Positions 9,277 to 18,699 of a stretch of 64,000 bases of DNA are shown here, piece by piece (the first letter of the stretch is position 1; each line of letters begins with the position of its first letter). The notes beneath the pieces were generated by a model, which was not told the DNA's origin, searched no databases, and worked only from the letters and a program-made list of their open reading frames with translations. Source of the stretch: CAWAVN01 sp963825075 (lineage in GTDB: Bacteria; Planctomycetota; Planctomycetia; Planctomycetales; Planctomycetaceae); the NCBI GenBank assembly GCA_963825075.1, contig CAWGRX010000035.1, forward strand, positions 62,001 through 126,000. The letters run 5' to 3'. A program made the position numbers and the translations under genes.

Positions 9277-9396
9277 TTATTAGCCGAAACGCGCTGGCGT
9301 CCGGTTGTCTCCGCGAACCGGGGCGGACCACCCTGCGGGCGGTGCCCCCCGGCGGCTAATCAATGCGACAATTATTCATCGAACGATCCTTTCCCA
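9277..9396 (+). repeat. Dispersed repeat, long version
   Basis: TTATTAGCCGAAACGCGCTGGCG at the left, then GAACCGGGGCGGACCACC, GGCGGCTAATCAATGCGACA and ATTATTCATCGAACGATCC at the right. The right tail (ATTATT..CGA.CGATCC) is also found in the 16587 copy, so the mobile or conserved unit is about 120 bp. Confidence 0.85.
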
Positions 9397-9426
9397 CAGA
9401 GACTCCCTTTCAATGAGGGAACGGCC

Positions 9427-10947
9427 ATGATTGATCGAAATGACTTCGAGTCCGACGCCCATCACCCCGCGGATAAGGCGAGCCAACCGCCCGGTTGGCC
9501 GGGGGTCTCGCAAACCGGCGGGGATTTATACGCGGACTTGTTCTCTTCGCCTTCGCCGCCCCCGTTGGGTGATCCGGCCGGAAAGCTTCCCGCCGCGATT
9601 CCTCCCGCAACATCTCCCCGAACTTCCCCTGCGGTTCCCCAAGGCGAACCGCCCTCGTGTCCCATGACGCTGGAAGAAGCCGGCCTGGGATTGATGACTC
9701 TCGCGGATTTGTTGCTCAAACATCTCTATTTGCAGGGGAACATGCTGGGCGTCCAATTGGCCCGCAACGTGCGGTTGGCGTTTCAATTGGTGGAAGAAGC
9801 CCTCAGGTTTTTGAAGGCCGAGAAATGCCTGGAAGTGGTCTCCGGCGATTTGATCGGACCGGCGTCGTACCGTTTCAACTTGACGGAAATCGGCCGCCGG
9901 CGGGCGCAGGAGTGTTTTCAGCAATGCCGGTATGTGGGACCGGCTCCGGTGTCTCTCGAAGATTATGTCGCCCAATGCCGCAAGCAGCGGGTTTCCAGCG
10001 TGCCCTGCCACACCGAGGCTTTGCGCCTGGCGTTTCAGGATTTGATCGTTCGGCCTGGTTTGCTCGAAGAACTCGGACCGGCGGTTTGCAGCGGCAAGTC
10101 GATCTTCGTTTATGGGCCGCCCGGCAACGGGAAGACCATGATCGGCAAAGGACTGGGACGGTTTCTCAACGATCACGGCGGCGAGGTTTACGTCCCGTAT
10201 GCCATCGATGCCGAGGGCAGTCTGATCACCGTGTTCGATCCGACGATTCACGTCCCGACCGATCATCACGAACTGGGGTACGAACAGTCCGGGTTGTCGG
10301 CCCTGTCGGTGGGTCTCGGCGGGGAACCCTTGAATGCCGATCTGCGTTGGCGGCGGGTCCGGCGGCCGGTCGTCATCACGGGCGGCGAACTCACTTTGGA
10401 CATGCTCGACCTCAAGTACCACACGGAAAGCAACTATTACAATGCCCCCTTGCACATTAAGGCCAACAGCGGCGTGTTTTTGATCGACGACTTCGGCCGG
10501 CAGATCGTCAGCCCCCGCGACTTGCTCAACCGCTGGATCCTCCCGCTGGAAGAGCACGTGGATTATCTCACGTCGGCAACGGGCAGAAAACTGGCCGTGC
10601 CGTTTGAGCAACTCATCGTGTTTTCGACCAACCTGGACCCGCGGGAACTGGTCGATGAAGCCTTCATGCGGCGGATTCGCCACAAAATCCGCATCGGGCC
10701 GCCCACGCGGGAAATCTACAGCGAAATTTTCCAACTTTGCTGCCGGCAGCGAAATATGGCTTTCGACGCCCGCGCAGTCGATTATCTCTTCACCAACTAC
10801 TACGACCAGGGGAAATCCCCCAGATCAAGCGACCCGCGAGATTTACTGGAGATTGCCCTTGCGATCTGTCGATTCAAGAGGCAGGACGTTTCGTTACATT
10901 CGGAATTATTGGCAGAAGCTGCCGAGCGGTTCTTCTGCCAGATGTAA
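9427..10947 (+). CDS. AAA-family ATPase
   Basis: 506-residue cytosolic ATPase. A Pro/Ser-rich N-terminal tail (residues 1-75) leads to a helical, winged-helix-like region (80-180) and then the AAA core. Walker A is GPPGNGKT near residue 230; Walker B is VFLIDDFG near 355; a sensor-1-like FSTNLDP and an arginine-finger-like MRRIRHKI follow. I start at ATG 9427, six bases after GAGGGA; the longer frame from 9181 runs through a repeat and a terminator. Neighbours are two envelope lipoproteins. Exact role unknown; planctomycete ATPases of this kind are often near pilus or secretion genes, which is inference. Confidence 0.8.
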   Translation: MIDRNDFESDAHHPADKASQPPGWPGVSQTGGDLYADLFSSPSPPPLGDPAGKLPAAIPPATSPRTSPAVPQGEPPSCPMTLEEAGLGLMTLADLLLKHLYLQGNMLGVQLARNVRLAFQLVEEALRFLKAEKCLEVVSGDLIGPASYRFNLTEIGRRRAQECFQQCRYVGPAPVSLEDYVAQCRKQRVSSVPCHTEALRLAFQDLIVRPGLLEELGPAVCSGKSIFVYGPPGNGKTMIGKGLGRFLNDHGGEVYVPYAIDAEGSLITVFDPTIHVPTDHHELGYEQSGLSALSVGLGGEPLNADLRWRRVRRPVVITGGELTLDMLDLKYHTESNYYNAPLHIKANSGVFLIDDFGRQIVSPRDLLNRWILPLEEHVDYLTSATGRKLAVPFEQLIVFSTNLDPRELVDEAFMRRIRHKIRIGPPTREIYSEIFQLCCRQRNMAFDARAVDYLFTNYYDQGKSPRSSDPRDLLEIALAICRFKRQDVSLHSELLAEAAERFFCQM

Positions 10948-11014
10948 ATCCAATCATCTGTTCTTCGGCTGAGCCGGGAAAACTTCCCTCGGCCCGGAGA
11001 CAGGGAGGTGCGGC

Positions 11015-12388
11015 GTGTTGACAGGTAAAGCGATTCGTAGTTGGATTCTCGGGCTGTCGTGTTCGATTCTCCCATTGACGGGTTGTGCCAGCGGGTCGGC
11101 GAGTCCCACCCGTGGGCTGTTTTCCTGGTTCAAGCCAATGCCGCCCACCGAACGGGAACAACGGTTAAAAGAGCGGCTTGAGGCCACCGACAAGCTGAAT
11201 AATCCCGGCAATTTGCATCTGAAGTATGCCCAATGGCGTGAGGACGTGGGCGACCTGGCCGATGCCCGCAAGTTCTACCAATTTGCCATGAAGGAAAATC
11301 CCAAATCCCTGGAAGCGAAATTGGGATTGGCGAGAATGGATCAATTGGCCGGCCTGGATGCCGAGGCCGAAGCCGAGTTTCAGGAGGCTTTGAAGTCGCG
11401 TCCCGATGACCCGTTGGCTTTGAACGCGTTGGGGCAGTTTTATGCATCGCAGAAACAATGGGGCCGGGCGCTGCCGCTCTTGGAAAAAGCCGCCGAGGCC
11501 GCTCCCACCGAGACGACCTTTCGCTATCACTACGCGATCGCCTTGGCCCAGTCGGGCGACATGAGCGCGGCCTTTCCGCACTTTCGGCAGGTGCTCGGCG
11601 AAGCGGAAGCCCACTACAACATCGGCTATCTGCTCTATGAGCAAGGGCAGACCGCAATGGCCAAAGCCCGCATCGAAAAAGCCCTTTCGATTAAACCCGA
11701 ACTCCAGCAAGCCCAAGACTTGTTAGCCGAAATCCAAGGAGGAACGCAGGGTCGGGAATTGGCCCAAGCGCCCCGGCCTTTCCTGTCCGCGCGGCCCAAT
11801 CCGATTCGCCAAGCCTCGGCCGCGCAAATCGCCCCGGCCAGATCGCATGTCCGCCTCGCTCACGCCTCCAGCCCGGCCCCCGTGATGTCGCCGGTCAGAA
11901 AACCCGTGGAAACAGCCGCTCCGGTTCCGCTCTCTCGGCCGGCACCGCTTCCCGCTTATCAACCCGCTCCGGTTCCAGCCGCTCCGACTTATCAAGCGAC
12001 TCCGGTTCCGACCGCTCCGACTTATCAAGCGACTCCGGTTCCGACCGCTCAAAACGCCATTGAACCGCCCGTGGTTTCGGATGTCCCGGCAACTCCGCCT
12101 GCTGCTGAAATAAAGAGCTCGGAACCGCCGGAGGCGGCAGCTTTGCCGACACCAAAAACCGAGCCACCCGCGTTCCATGCCGCTCCACAGCAAGGCTGGA
12201 AAGCCAGCAAACCCACGGAAGAACCCGGCGACGATTTTCTCTCGCCCGAACAGTCCCAATTCCAATCCGCCGAAGCAACTTCGGCTGCTCCCGCAACTTC
12301 CGCAGCCGGCCCCGTGCTCACCCCGCCCATCACTCCGGCACAGCGCGAGCAATGGGAAAACCAAATGAAATTGAGCACGCCGGAATAA
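11015..12388 (+). CDS. TPR lipoprotein with proline-rich tail (TadD-like)
   Basis: GTG start six bases after GGGAGG. The signal peptide ends at lipobox LPLTGC (Cys about 24). Residues 60-235 hold about five tetratricopeptide repeats (for example DPLALNALGQFYASQKQWGRAL), a fold shared with TadD pilotin-like proteins. The C-terminal 200 residues are Pro/Ala-rich and contain near-perfect tandem copies of the 11-mer PTYQATPVPTA around residues 320-345, encoded by tandem 33-bp DNA repeats. A similar TPR lipoprotein sits beside the secretin at 37.8 kb, so a shared envelope role is plausible. Confidence 0.8.
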   Translation: MLTGKAIRSWILGLSCSILPLTGCASGSASPTRGLFSWFKPMPPTEREQRLKERLEATDKLNNPGNLHLKYAQWREDVGDLADARKFYQFAMKENPKSLEAKLGLARMDQLAGLDAEAEAEFQEALKSRPDDPLALNALGQFYASQKQWGRALPLLEKAAEAAPTETTFRYHYAIALAQSGDMSAAFPHFRQVLGEAEAHYNIGYLLYEQGQTAMAKARIEKALSIKPELQQAQDLLAEIQGGTQGRELAQAPRPFLSARPNPIRQASAAQIAPARSHVRLAHASSPAPVMSPVRKPVETAAPVPLSRPAPLPAYQPAPVPAAPTYQATPVPTAPTYQATPVPTAQNAIEPPVVSDVPATPPAAEIKSSEPPEAAALPTPKTEPPAFHAAPQQGWKASKPTEEPGDDFLSPEQSQFQSAEATSAAPATSAAGPVLTPPITPAQREQWENQMKLSTPE

Positions 12389-12403
12389 CCGAATAAGGCA
12401 AAA

Positions 12404-12462
12404 AAGAGCCGCGCACGAAGTAAGCGGGAGAATGTGTCCCGCTTACTTTGTGCGCGGCTCTT
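12404..12462. terminator. Strong bidirectional terminator between convergent genes
   Basis: A 26-bp inverted repeat (AAGAGCCGCGCAC...AAGCGGGA and its complement) with a 7-nt loop and one mismatch sits between the TPR lipoprotein and msrP. A-run on the left and TT on the right allow it to serve both strands. Confidence 0.9.
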
Positions 12463-12498
12463 ATCTCCGGCGGCTGGGAGTCGCCGCGACGTTGAATT

Positions 12499-13509
12499 TT
12501 ATGTCGTCGGATACAGCTTTGCCACGTATTCTCCGTAGCCGTTGTAAAGCTGCGTGTCGTAACGTTCGCCGTCGGGGCCGAGCATCCTTTCGGTGCGCTG
12601 ACTCCAACTGGGGTGGGGCTGGTCGGGATTGACGTTGGCCGTGAAACCATACGCATCCGGCCAGACGGTGTTCCAGAATGTCGCGGGCTTGGTTTCAGTC
12701 AGCGTGATTTTTACGATCGACTTGATGCTCTTAAACCCGTACTTCCAAGGCAGAACCAGACGCAGCGGCGTGCCGTGCTGCTTGGGCAAAGGCTCGCCGT
12801 AGATTCCGGTGGCGATGAAAGCCAACTCGTTCATGGCTTCTTCGATCGAAAGACCTTCGCGGTAAGGCCAGGGATAAGAACTGTCGGTCATGTTGGGGGC
12901 ATCGTCCCGCGGGCCGAAAGTTTCAAACGCCACGAATTTCGCCGACGGCTTAGGATCGGCCAAATTCAAAAGTTCCGCGAGCGGGAAGCCCGTCCAGGGA
13001 ATGCACATCGCCCAGGCTTCCACGCAGCGATGCCGATAGGCCCGCTCCTCGAACTTCTCTTTCATTTTCTGGTGCAGATCGTCGATGCTCAACGTCACAG
13101 GGTTTCGGCAAGCCCCTGCAATTTGCACTTGCCAATCCTCTTCCGGGTGGAAGCTCGGCATCAGCCTCCAAACATCCTTGCTGGATGTGAACTCGTAAAA
13201 GTTCGCATATTCCGCGACAAACCGCCGCGGCGTTTCCGGTCGGCCGTATTCGTATTTGAGATTTCGTTTGGCGGGATAAACGGAGGATTCCATCTCGCTC
13301 GGCCGATCCACGGCTCCCGCGTCATAAATCTGCTGATCGCTCGGCTGGCCGCCGCACCCCGGCAGACCAATCGCCAAAGATGACGCCGCCGCGCCGAGGC
13401 CCATTAACTTGAGGAACTCCCGCCGATGCGTTTTCCGATCGGCGTAAACCTCGGCCGGCGTGTGTCGGCGCTGGGGCAGATCAAACGGTCTTCGCAAAAA
13501 ATAGTGCAT
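12499..13509 (-). CDS. msrP: Protein-methionine-sulfoxide reductase catalytic subunit
   Basis: Periplasmic molybdopterin enzyme of the YedY/MsrP family, which repairs oxidised methionine in exported proteins. A twin-arginine signal HRREFLKLMGLGAAASS lies near residue 25. The molybdenum-coordinating Cys is in the conserved RHRCVEAWAM segment, followed by PWTGFPLAELL; the C-terminal block includes LVLPWKYGFKSIKSIVKI, another family hallmark. 336 aa is the usual length. I start at ATG 13509; the longer frame adds a hydrophobic non-homologous leader. No heme subunit msrQ lies alongside, so the electron donor must be elsewhere. Cofactor genes moaD, mobA and moeA are in this window. Confidence 0.92.
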   Translation of the reverse strand: MHYFLRRPFDLPQRRHTPAEVYADRKTHRREFLKLMGLGAAASSLAIGLPGCGGQPSDQQIYDAGAVDRPSEMESSVYPAKRNLKYEYGRPETPRRFVAEYANFYEFTSSKDVWRLMPSFHPEEDWQVQIAGACRNPVTLSIDDLHQKMKEKFEERAYRHRCVEAWAMCIPWTGFPLAELLNLADPKPSAKFVAFETFGPRDDAPNMTDSSYPWPYREGLSIEEAMNELAFIATGIYGEPLPKQHGTPLRLVLPWKYGFKSIKSIVKITLTETKPATFWNTVWPDAYGFTANVNPDQPHPSWSQRTERMLGPDGERYDTQLYNGYGEYVAKLYPTT

Positions 13510-13549
13510 CCTGCATCCAAATTTACGAGGTAAAAGAGGTAAAAAGAAA

Positions 13550-13696
13550 GGGACCACGAAAGACACGAAACACACGAAAAAAAGAAGGCCATCTGTTCCC
13601 ACAGAAGATTCATCCAGAAACTTCCGCCGGTGTTATTGAAGGAGAGAATGGATCATTCGCCCCATTTTTTCGTGTGTTTCGCGTCTTTCGTGGTCT
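13550..13696. repeat. Inverted pair of CCACGAAAGACACGAAA repeats
   Basis: The left arm (13550-13586, GGACCACGAAAGACACGAAA...) and right arm (13664-13696, ...GCGTCTTTCGTGGTC) are near-perfect reverse complements about 80 nt apart. The same arms recur at 49425 and 49607. Confidence 0.8.
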
Positions 13697-13704
13697 CAAA
13701 TCGA

Positions 13705-14874
13705 TCACGGCGACTCGCCACCGGTTTGGGGAGCTTCTGTGGTTCCCGTGTTGTGAGTTTCCGCTTCCGTGGTGGCGGTTTGGGAAGCGGGGGGCATTGT
13801 GGGCGGTTCGCTTGCTTTGTCAAGCTCTTTTAGGAGGCGGAACAGATCGCTGTCGGTCGTCAAGATCAATCGGTTCGATTTTCCATTGAGGGCTTCTTTG
13901 TAGAGCTTCAAGGTGCGGTCGAAATTGAAAAAGTCGCCCGTCTCCTCAATGGCCTTCGCGTAATCCGCGATGATTTCCGCATCGATCTTGCCGCGGATCG
14001 AACTGCTTTCGCCTTCCCCTTCGCCGGTGATTCGCTCGACCTCGGCGTGGGTTTCGTTGAGGATCACCTGCTTCTTTTTGACGCCTTCGTTGTAGTGCTT
14101 GGCGGCGATGGCTTCCATTGCGGTCTTCAGGCGATCGAAAGCCGCCTCGCGGACTGCGGGCACGAAGCTGATGTTGTAAATCCCCACATCGACCAGTTCG
14201 ATGCCGCGGTCGGTTCCCGTGCCGCCCTTCTCATCTTTGCCTTGCAGCCGCATTTGTACGTTTTCGCGAATGCGGTCGAGAATTTCCCGGCGGCCGAGCT
14301 GGATCGAGCGGGGCACATCGCCGCGGATCAGGTTTTCTTCCTTCTGGTTGTTCGCCGCGTTGCCGTTGGCGTCTGGCTTCTGTTCCTCTTCGATCACGTC
14401 CGGCTGGGCGAATTGCAGGGAATAAGTCAACTCGCGGTCGGTGCTGCGGATGACTTCGGAGAGATTGTGGCTGGTGATTTCATCGCGGATCGCCGCCCGC
14501 ACGCGGTCTTTGACGTTGGACTCGGCGTTTTCCACGCTCACCAACACCTCGCGGAATTTTTGGGGATCCTTGATCCGCCAGATCGCCCAGGCGGCGACTT
14601 CGATTTTCTTTTTGTCGGCGGTGGGCAGATCGACGAGCGTTTCCCCCTCGCTGCTCCGCCAGAACTGGAGCGTCTTGGGATAGCGTTCCACGTTCTGCAT
14701 CAAGGGGTATTTGAAATACAGCCCCGGATCGGTGCGGCTGGCGACGGGTTTGCCGAACTCCAATACCACCGCCACTTCGCGTTCGCTCACGGTGTAGATC
14801 GAACCCAACGCCAGGATCAACAACAAAATCGCACCGCCGATGCCCCACCACAGCCATTTGGGATAATGGGTCAT
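13705..14874 (-). CDS. hflC: HflC-like SPFH/prohibitin-domain protein
   Basis: One N-terminal membrane anchor (residues 8-30) and an SPFH domain (about 30-270), then a helical tail with GEGEGESSSIRGKIDAEI and a low-complexity Thr/Ala end. HflC and HflK form a membrane complex that holds the FtsH protease and limits its activity. The YTVSEREVAVVLEFGKP start of the SPFH domain is typical. At 389 aa it is longer than the E. coli protein (334) because of a lysine/asparagine insert near residue 180 and the C-terminal tail. Its ATG overlaps the hflK stop (ATGA), so the two are translationally coupled. ftsH is not in the window. Confidence 0.88.
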   Translation of the reverse strand: MTHYPKWLWWGIGGAILLLILALGSIYTVSEREVAVVLEFGKPVASRTDPGLYFKYPLMQNVERYPKTLQFWRSSEGETLVDLPTADKKKIEVAAWAIWRIKDPQKFREVLVSVENAESNVKDRVRAAIRDEITSHNLSEVIRSTDRELTYSLQFAQPDVIEEEQKPDANGNAANNQKEENLIRGDVPRSIQLGRREILDRIRENVQMRLQGKDEKGGTGTDRGIELVDVGIYNISFVPAVREAAFDRLKTAMEAIAAKHYNEGVKKKQVILNETHAEVERITGEGEGESSSIRGKIDAEIIADYAKAIEETGDFFNFDRTLKLYKEALNGKSNRLILTTDSDLFRLLKELDKASEPPTMPPASQTATTEAETHNTGTTEAPQTGGESP

Positions 14875-15845
14875 TTCGCACCTCCTTCATCCAGCCGCAA
14901 CAAAGGCAGCACCTTGTTGAGTTCCGCGTCGATAATAACTTTCGAATCCACGCCTTTGAGCACTTCTTCCATCGCTTCTAAATACATTCGCCGGCGGGTC
15001 ACGTCGGGAGCCAGCCGGTAGGCTGCGTATTTCGCCCGCAGCGCTTCGAGTTCCCCATCCACAGACGCCCGGCGGGACTTGGCATAACCTTTGGCCGCTT
15101 GGATCATCGAGTCCTTTTGGGCCTCGGCGGCGGGCAGAAGTTGTTCGCTTTCCTTCTTCGCTTCGCTGATGAGCTTGTCCCGCGTTTGGATCGCCGAGTT
15201 GACTTCATCAAACGCCGGCTTCACTTTGGCGGGCGGCGTGACCCGCTGAAGTTGCAAGTCGATAATCGCCACGCCGCAATGGTATTGATCGAGAATCTCT
15301 TGCGTGGCGTCGCGGGCTTTGCCGGCGATCTCGCCGCGTTTCTCGGTGAGGACTTCATCGATGGAATAATCGCCGACCAGCCGATTCATCACGGTCTGGG
15401 CTGCGGTGTGAATCACCGATTCGATGTAATCCTCTTTATTAGGCTGCGAAAAACTGAACAGGTAATTCCGCGGGTTTTGGATTTTCCATTGGATGGTCCA
15501 TTCGACGGAAGCCGCGTTGAGGTCGCCCGTGAGCATCAGCGTGTCTTCTTCGCTCATCTGGCGGGCTTTGTTGGCCTCGTCGCGATTGAACGGCAGCCGG
15601 ACGGTGTGCTCTTCCACGCTGACGGTGTAAACCCGGTCCACCAGCGGAATGCAAAAGTGCAAACCCGGCGGCGAGGTGGCGTATTCCTTGCCGAACCTGA
15701 GCACCACCGCCTGCTCGTTGGGGGCCACCGTATAAACGCTGCTAAACGCCAAAAATGCTACCAAGAGGACCCCCAAGATAATCAGAATGGGGATCACCAA
15801 ATCCTTGGGATCACGTTGGCGGTAACGATATTTGGAATAATCCAT
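14871..15845 (-). CDS. hflK: HflK-like SPFH/prohibitin-domain protein
   Basis: 324 aa with one membrane segment (residues 16-38) followed by the SPFH domain: SSVYTVAPNEQAVVLRFGK, then PPGLHFCIPLVDRVYTV, and VGDYSIDEVLTEKRGEIAGKARDATQEILDQYHCGVAIIDLQLQRV, characteristic of HflK. It lacks the Gly-rich N-terminal tail of enterobacterial HflK. First gene of a two-gene minus-strand unit with hflC; GGGAGAG lies six bases before the ATG. The complex works at the cytoplasmic membrane with FtsH. Confidence 0.9.
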   Translation of the reverse strand: MDYSKYRYRQRDPKDLVIPILIILGVLLVAFLAFSSVYTVAPNEQAVVLRFGKEYATSPPGLHFCIPLVDRVYTVSVEEHTVRLPFNRDEANKARQMSEEDTLMLTGDLNAASVEWTIQWKIQNPRNYLFSFSQPNKEDYIESVIHTAAQTVMNRLVGDYSIDEVLTEKRGEIAGKARDATQEILDQYHCGVAIIDLQLQRVTPPAKVKPAFDEVNSAIQTRDKLISEAKKESEQLLPAAEAQKDSMIQAAKGYAKSRRASVDGELEALRAKYAAYRLAPDVTRRRMYLEAMEEVLKGVDSKVIIDAELNKVLPLLRLDEGGAK

Positions 15846-16141
15846 GTCGTCTCTCCCGCGTTGTTATCGAAAAAACTTCTGCCCTGTGGAGTTGGTAACG
15901 CAATCGGCGTCGAATTGGTTCAAATGTTTTTGTAAAGCCTTGCTTCGTCGCCCATTCTACCGAATCCTTCCCGCGACTGCTATTCGATGTTCTCGATCCG
16001 CAGAATAGCGCAGGCGTCGGCGAACAGGTCAGCCGCTTGAGTTTTTGTTGGGCCGCACCAGATTACTTTTGTATGATTGGCAGAGTCATCACATTGATCG
16101 AGAATCCCGTCATTTTGCGGAAGGCATGAAGGAACGTCGAA

Positions 16142-16558
16142 ATGTGGCAGTGTCCGAAGTGTTCTGAGACTTTGGAAGATTCATTTGACACGTGTTGGAA
16201 TTGCGGCACCGCGAGCGATGGTGCCGAAGATCCGTCGTTTCAGAGGGTGGAGGACGTTTCTGTCGAGCCGAGCGGTAACCAGACAAATAGGGAAGCTCAG
16301 ACGTCTGACTCACAGCAACCCCATGCCGCCCCAAGCCCCAAAGCGAGCCAATGCCGGGATTGTGGAGTTGCGATTTCCTTCCTTGGTCAAATTGACTTCA
16401 TGAAGCAAAGCAATCACGGATTCTTCTTGGCGCTCGTCGCCGCATTCACGGAAAGGGATACAGCGAACCTGGAAACTTTTCCCATTGATGTCTTTCGATG
16501 CCCAAAATGCGGCCGGCTGGAATTGTACGACCTAAACCATTCCCTTCCGGCCGAGTAA
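16142..16558 (+). CDS. Small zinc-ribbon protein
   Basis: 138 aa. An N-terminal zinc ribbon (CPKCSETLEDSFDTCWNCG, Cys at about 4, 7, 19, 22) is followed by a polar linker (residues 30-65) and then a second set of Cys pairs, CRDCG near 69 and CPKCG near 124. This suggests two metal sites. No catalytic motif. AAGGAA lies about 7 nt before the ATG. Proteins of this sort are often of unknown function in planctomycetes; a similar N-terminal ribbon is present in the protein at 58423. Confidence 0.75.
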   Translation: MWQCPKCSETLEDSFDTCWNCGTASDGAEDPSFQRVEDVSVEPSGNQTNREAQTSDSQQPHAAPSPKASQCRDCGVAISFLGQIDFMKQSNHGFFLALVAAFTERDTANLETFPIDVFRCPKCGRLELYDLNHSLPAE

Positions 16559-16586
16559 CGGCCGTTCGAGAAATAAATGTCCAACC

Positions 16587-16690
16587 ATCGGCCGGAACGC
16601 GCTCGCGTCCGGTTCTTCCACACGAACCGGGGCTAGCCGCCTGCGGCTAATAAATCCGACAATTATTGACCGAGCGATCCTATGACGCAG
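16587..16690 (+). repeat. Dispersed repeat, same family as 9277
   Basis: CATCGGCCGGAACGCGCTCGCG at the left, CTGCGGCTAATAAATCCGACA and ATTATTGACCGAGCGATCC at the right. The right tail agrees with the 9277 copy base for base at most positions. Confidence 0.85.
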
Positions 16691-16755
16691 GGCACGACCG
16701 GCGTTTCCAGAAGGGGCTTATCGTTACCTGGCTTCGTAAAACAGGGAGAAGAACC

Positions 16756-17798
16756 ATGAAAATGCATTGCGTAGCTTTTTTCGCCGCGATTCTGATCGTT
16801 GAGGCGCATGCCGCCGATCGGGACGAGAACAACAACGCCCGCCCGCCTGACCCCAGAGAACGGGCCATCACGATCGTTCATCTCCGTGGCGGAGAATACT
16901 CATATAATGGCGTCTGTCGCGTGCGCTCGGGGGGACGAACTTCGACGATGACGACTGCGTCCATCTGGAAGCATTGCCCCAACTCCAATGGCTGGATCTC
17001 TCCAACACGAAGGTCACCGATGCCGGACTCGTGCACGTGAAAGGGTTGAGCAGGCTCCGAGCGGTGAACCTTGATTGGTGCAGGAAAGTCAGCGATGCCG
17101 GGGTTGTGCACTTGAAGGGACTGACTGAACTGCGAAAGCTCGACCTCTCCGGCACCGATATTACGAATGCCGGGCTGGTTCACCTGAAGGCGTTGCCCAA
17201 GCTGGAGTCGCTGAAACTTCGCATCACTCAGGTCACCGACGCCGGACTCGCCCACCTCAAGGGATTGACGAAACTCCAAGAACTGAATGTTTGGGACACC
17301 GAGATCGGCGATGCGGGCCTGTCCCATTTGAAGGCGATGATCGGTTTGCGAAAGCTGGATTTTGGGAACACAAAGGTCACCGATGCCGGGCTTGCCCATT
17401 TGGCGGGGTTAAGCGAACTCCAATCGTTGTGGCTCTCCGGCACTCGGGTGACCGATGCCGGCGTCGCCCATCTGAAGGGGCTGAGCGAGTTGCGAAGGAT
17501 GGGTCTTGTGGGCAACGAGATTACCGACGCCGGCCTTGCCCACCTGAAAGGGCTGACGAAGCTTCAAGAGGTATATCTTTCGGATACCCGCGTGACCGAT
17601 GCCGGGCTCGCTGATTTAGCGGGGTTGAGCGAGCTCAAGACGTTATGGCTCCCCGGCAATCAGATCACCGATGCCGGCCTTGTCCACCTCAAGGGACTCA
17701 CCAACCTGCGTTCGCTCCACATTTATGAAACAAAGGTCAGCGACGCGGGCGTCAAGGAACTCCAAGCCGCGTTGCCGAAGTGCAGAATCACCCATTGA
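16756..17798 (+). CDS. Secreted leucine-rich-repeat protein, interrupted by a -1 frameshift
   Basis: A signal peptide (about residues 1-18, cleaved after AEAHA-like VEAHA) is followed by 11 or so leucine-rich repeats of the planctomycete 'VTDAGLAHLKGLTKLQ.L.L..T' kind, each 24 residues. Such proteins are probably extracytoplasmic binding scaffolds. The frame breaks at about 16926-16934, at CTC followed by six G: restoring one C joins GVCRVR to LGGTNFDDDDCVHLEALPQLQWLDL and gives a single protein of about 348 residues. GGGAGAA precedes the ATG. No enzymatic domain is attached. Confidence 0.82.
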
Positions 17799-18060
17799 TG
17801 CTCACGAACCGTGACTAATCATAGAAGCGCTTCGCAAATTGTCAGAATCACCACGCCGGCTCCGGAAAATTCAACTTTTGTCTCCGATTCAGCCTTTTTG
17901 AAAAAACGGGCCGATCAATAAGTTGTTCCGCAATAAAAGGTTGCAACATAAGCCTTTGTTCCGCCGATGGATCGTCCTCGTTTGGCATGCCGCTTGCATT
18001 GGTCGGAGTTATTCACCGATTGCGACAAATCTGCGGGGCCGAGAGAGGGGAGTTCAGCAT

Positions 18061-18613
18061 GCGATCTTTAGCGACACAAACACAAAACACCCAAAAAACC
18101 GTGCGGCGGTTGTTCGCGGCGGAAGGTTTTTTGGAATTGCAACTGCCCCTGCGGGCCATCAACGAATTGGACCAGCTTAAAGATGCAGGTGTTTTGGAAC
18201 CTTATGTCAGCTTCCTCCGCGGCCAGGCGCTCCGGCGGCTAAAGCGCTACGAAGAAGCCATCAATCCGCTGCACGAAGCGGCCCGTACGATTCCCGCGCC
18301 CTGGAACCAGTTGGCCTGGCGGGACCTGGGCGACTGCTTTCGCCACGAAGGTTTTCAGGAGTTGGCGGAGATCGTGGAAATGTTCGCCGACGATCCCGCC
18401 GGCGGTGCGGATCGCGATTTCACCGAACCGAACTTGGATCAATTTCTGCACGGATTCGGCGCGGAATTTCATCGTGGCAGCGGGGCCAACAACTTCGGAG
18501 ATCGGCATTCCACTCCGATCGATGATTTCGCCCAATACAACTTCGATGCCGATGCCGACGACTGGGCGTTTCATCGAGACGGCTCGTCCCACCGCAATCG
18601 TCCACAGAAATAG
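18061..18613 (+). CDS. TPR-like protein; C-terminal part doubtful
   Basis: From ATG 18061 the first 115 residues look like a planctomycete TPR-fold protein: RLFAAEGFLELQLPLRAINELDQL, then FLRGQALRRLKRYEEAI, then IPAPWNQLAWRDLGDCFRHEG. After ELAEIVEMFADDP (about 18395) the sequence becomes Asp/Asn/His-rich and loses TPR character, while the opposite strand over 18410-18600 gives an equally ordinary hydrophobic frame. The gene may therefore have a foreign 3' end. GGGG-AG lies upstream of the ATG. A start further upstream (17987) is possible but adds unlikely residues. Confidence 0.6.
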
Positions 18614-18699
18614 CGAATCGTCCGTTTCAACTTTTCGATGCGGCTCTCCCCAGTCCTGGTTCCGGCCCTCCACCAAAGCGGCCGGAACCGGGACTTTTT

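Noticed and set aside
11960..12060. Tandem 33-bp repeats that could suggest a CRISPR-like array
   Set aside because: No spacers, in-frame within a Pro-rich protein tail (PTYQATPVPTA repeats), so coding repeats.
14047..15021. 324-residue plus-strand frame opposite hflC
   Set aside because: Antisense of conserved SPFH domains; no motif of its own.
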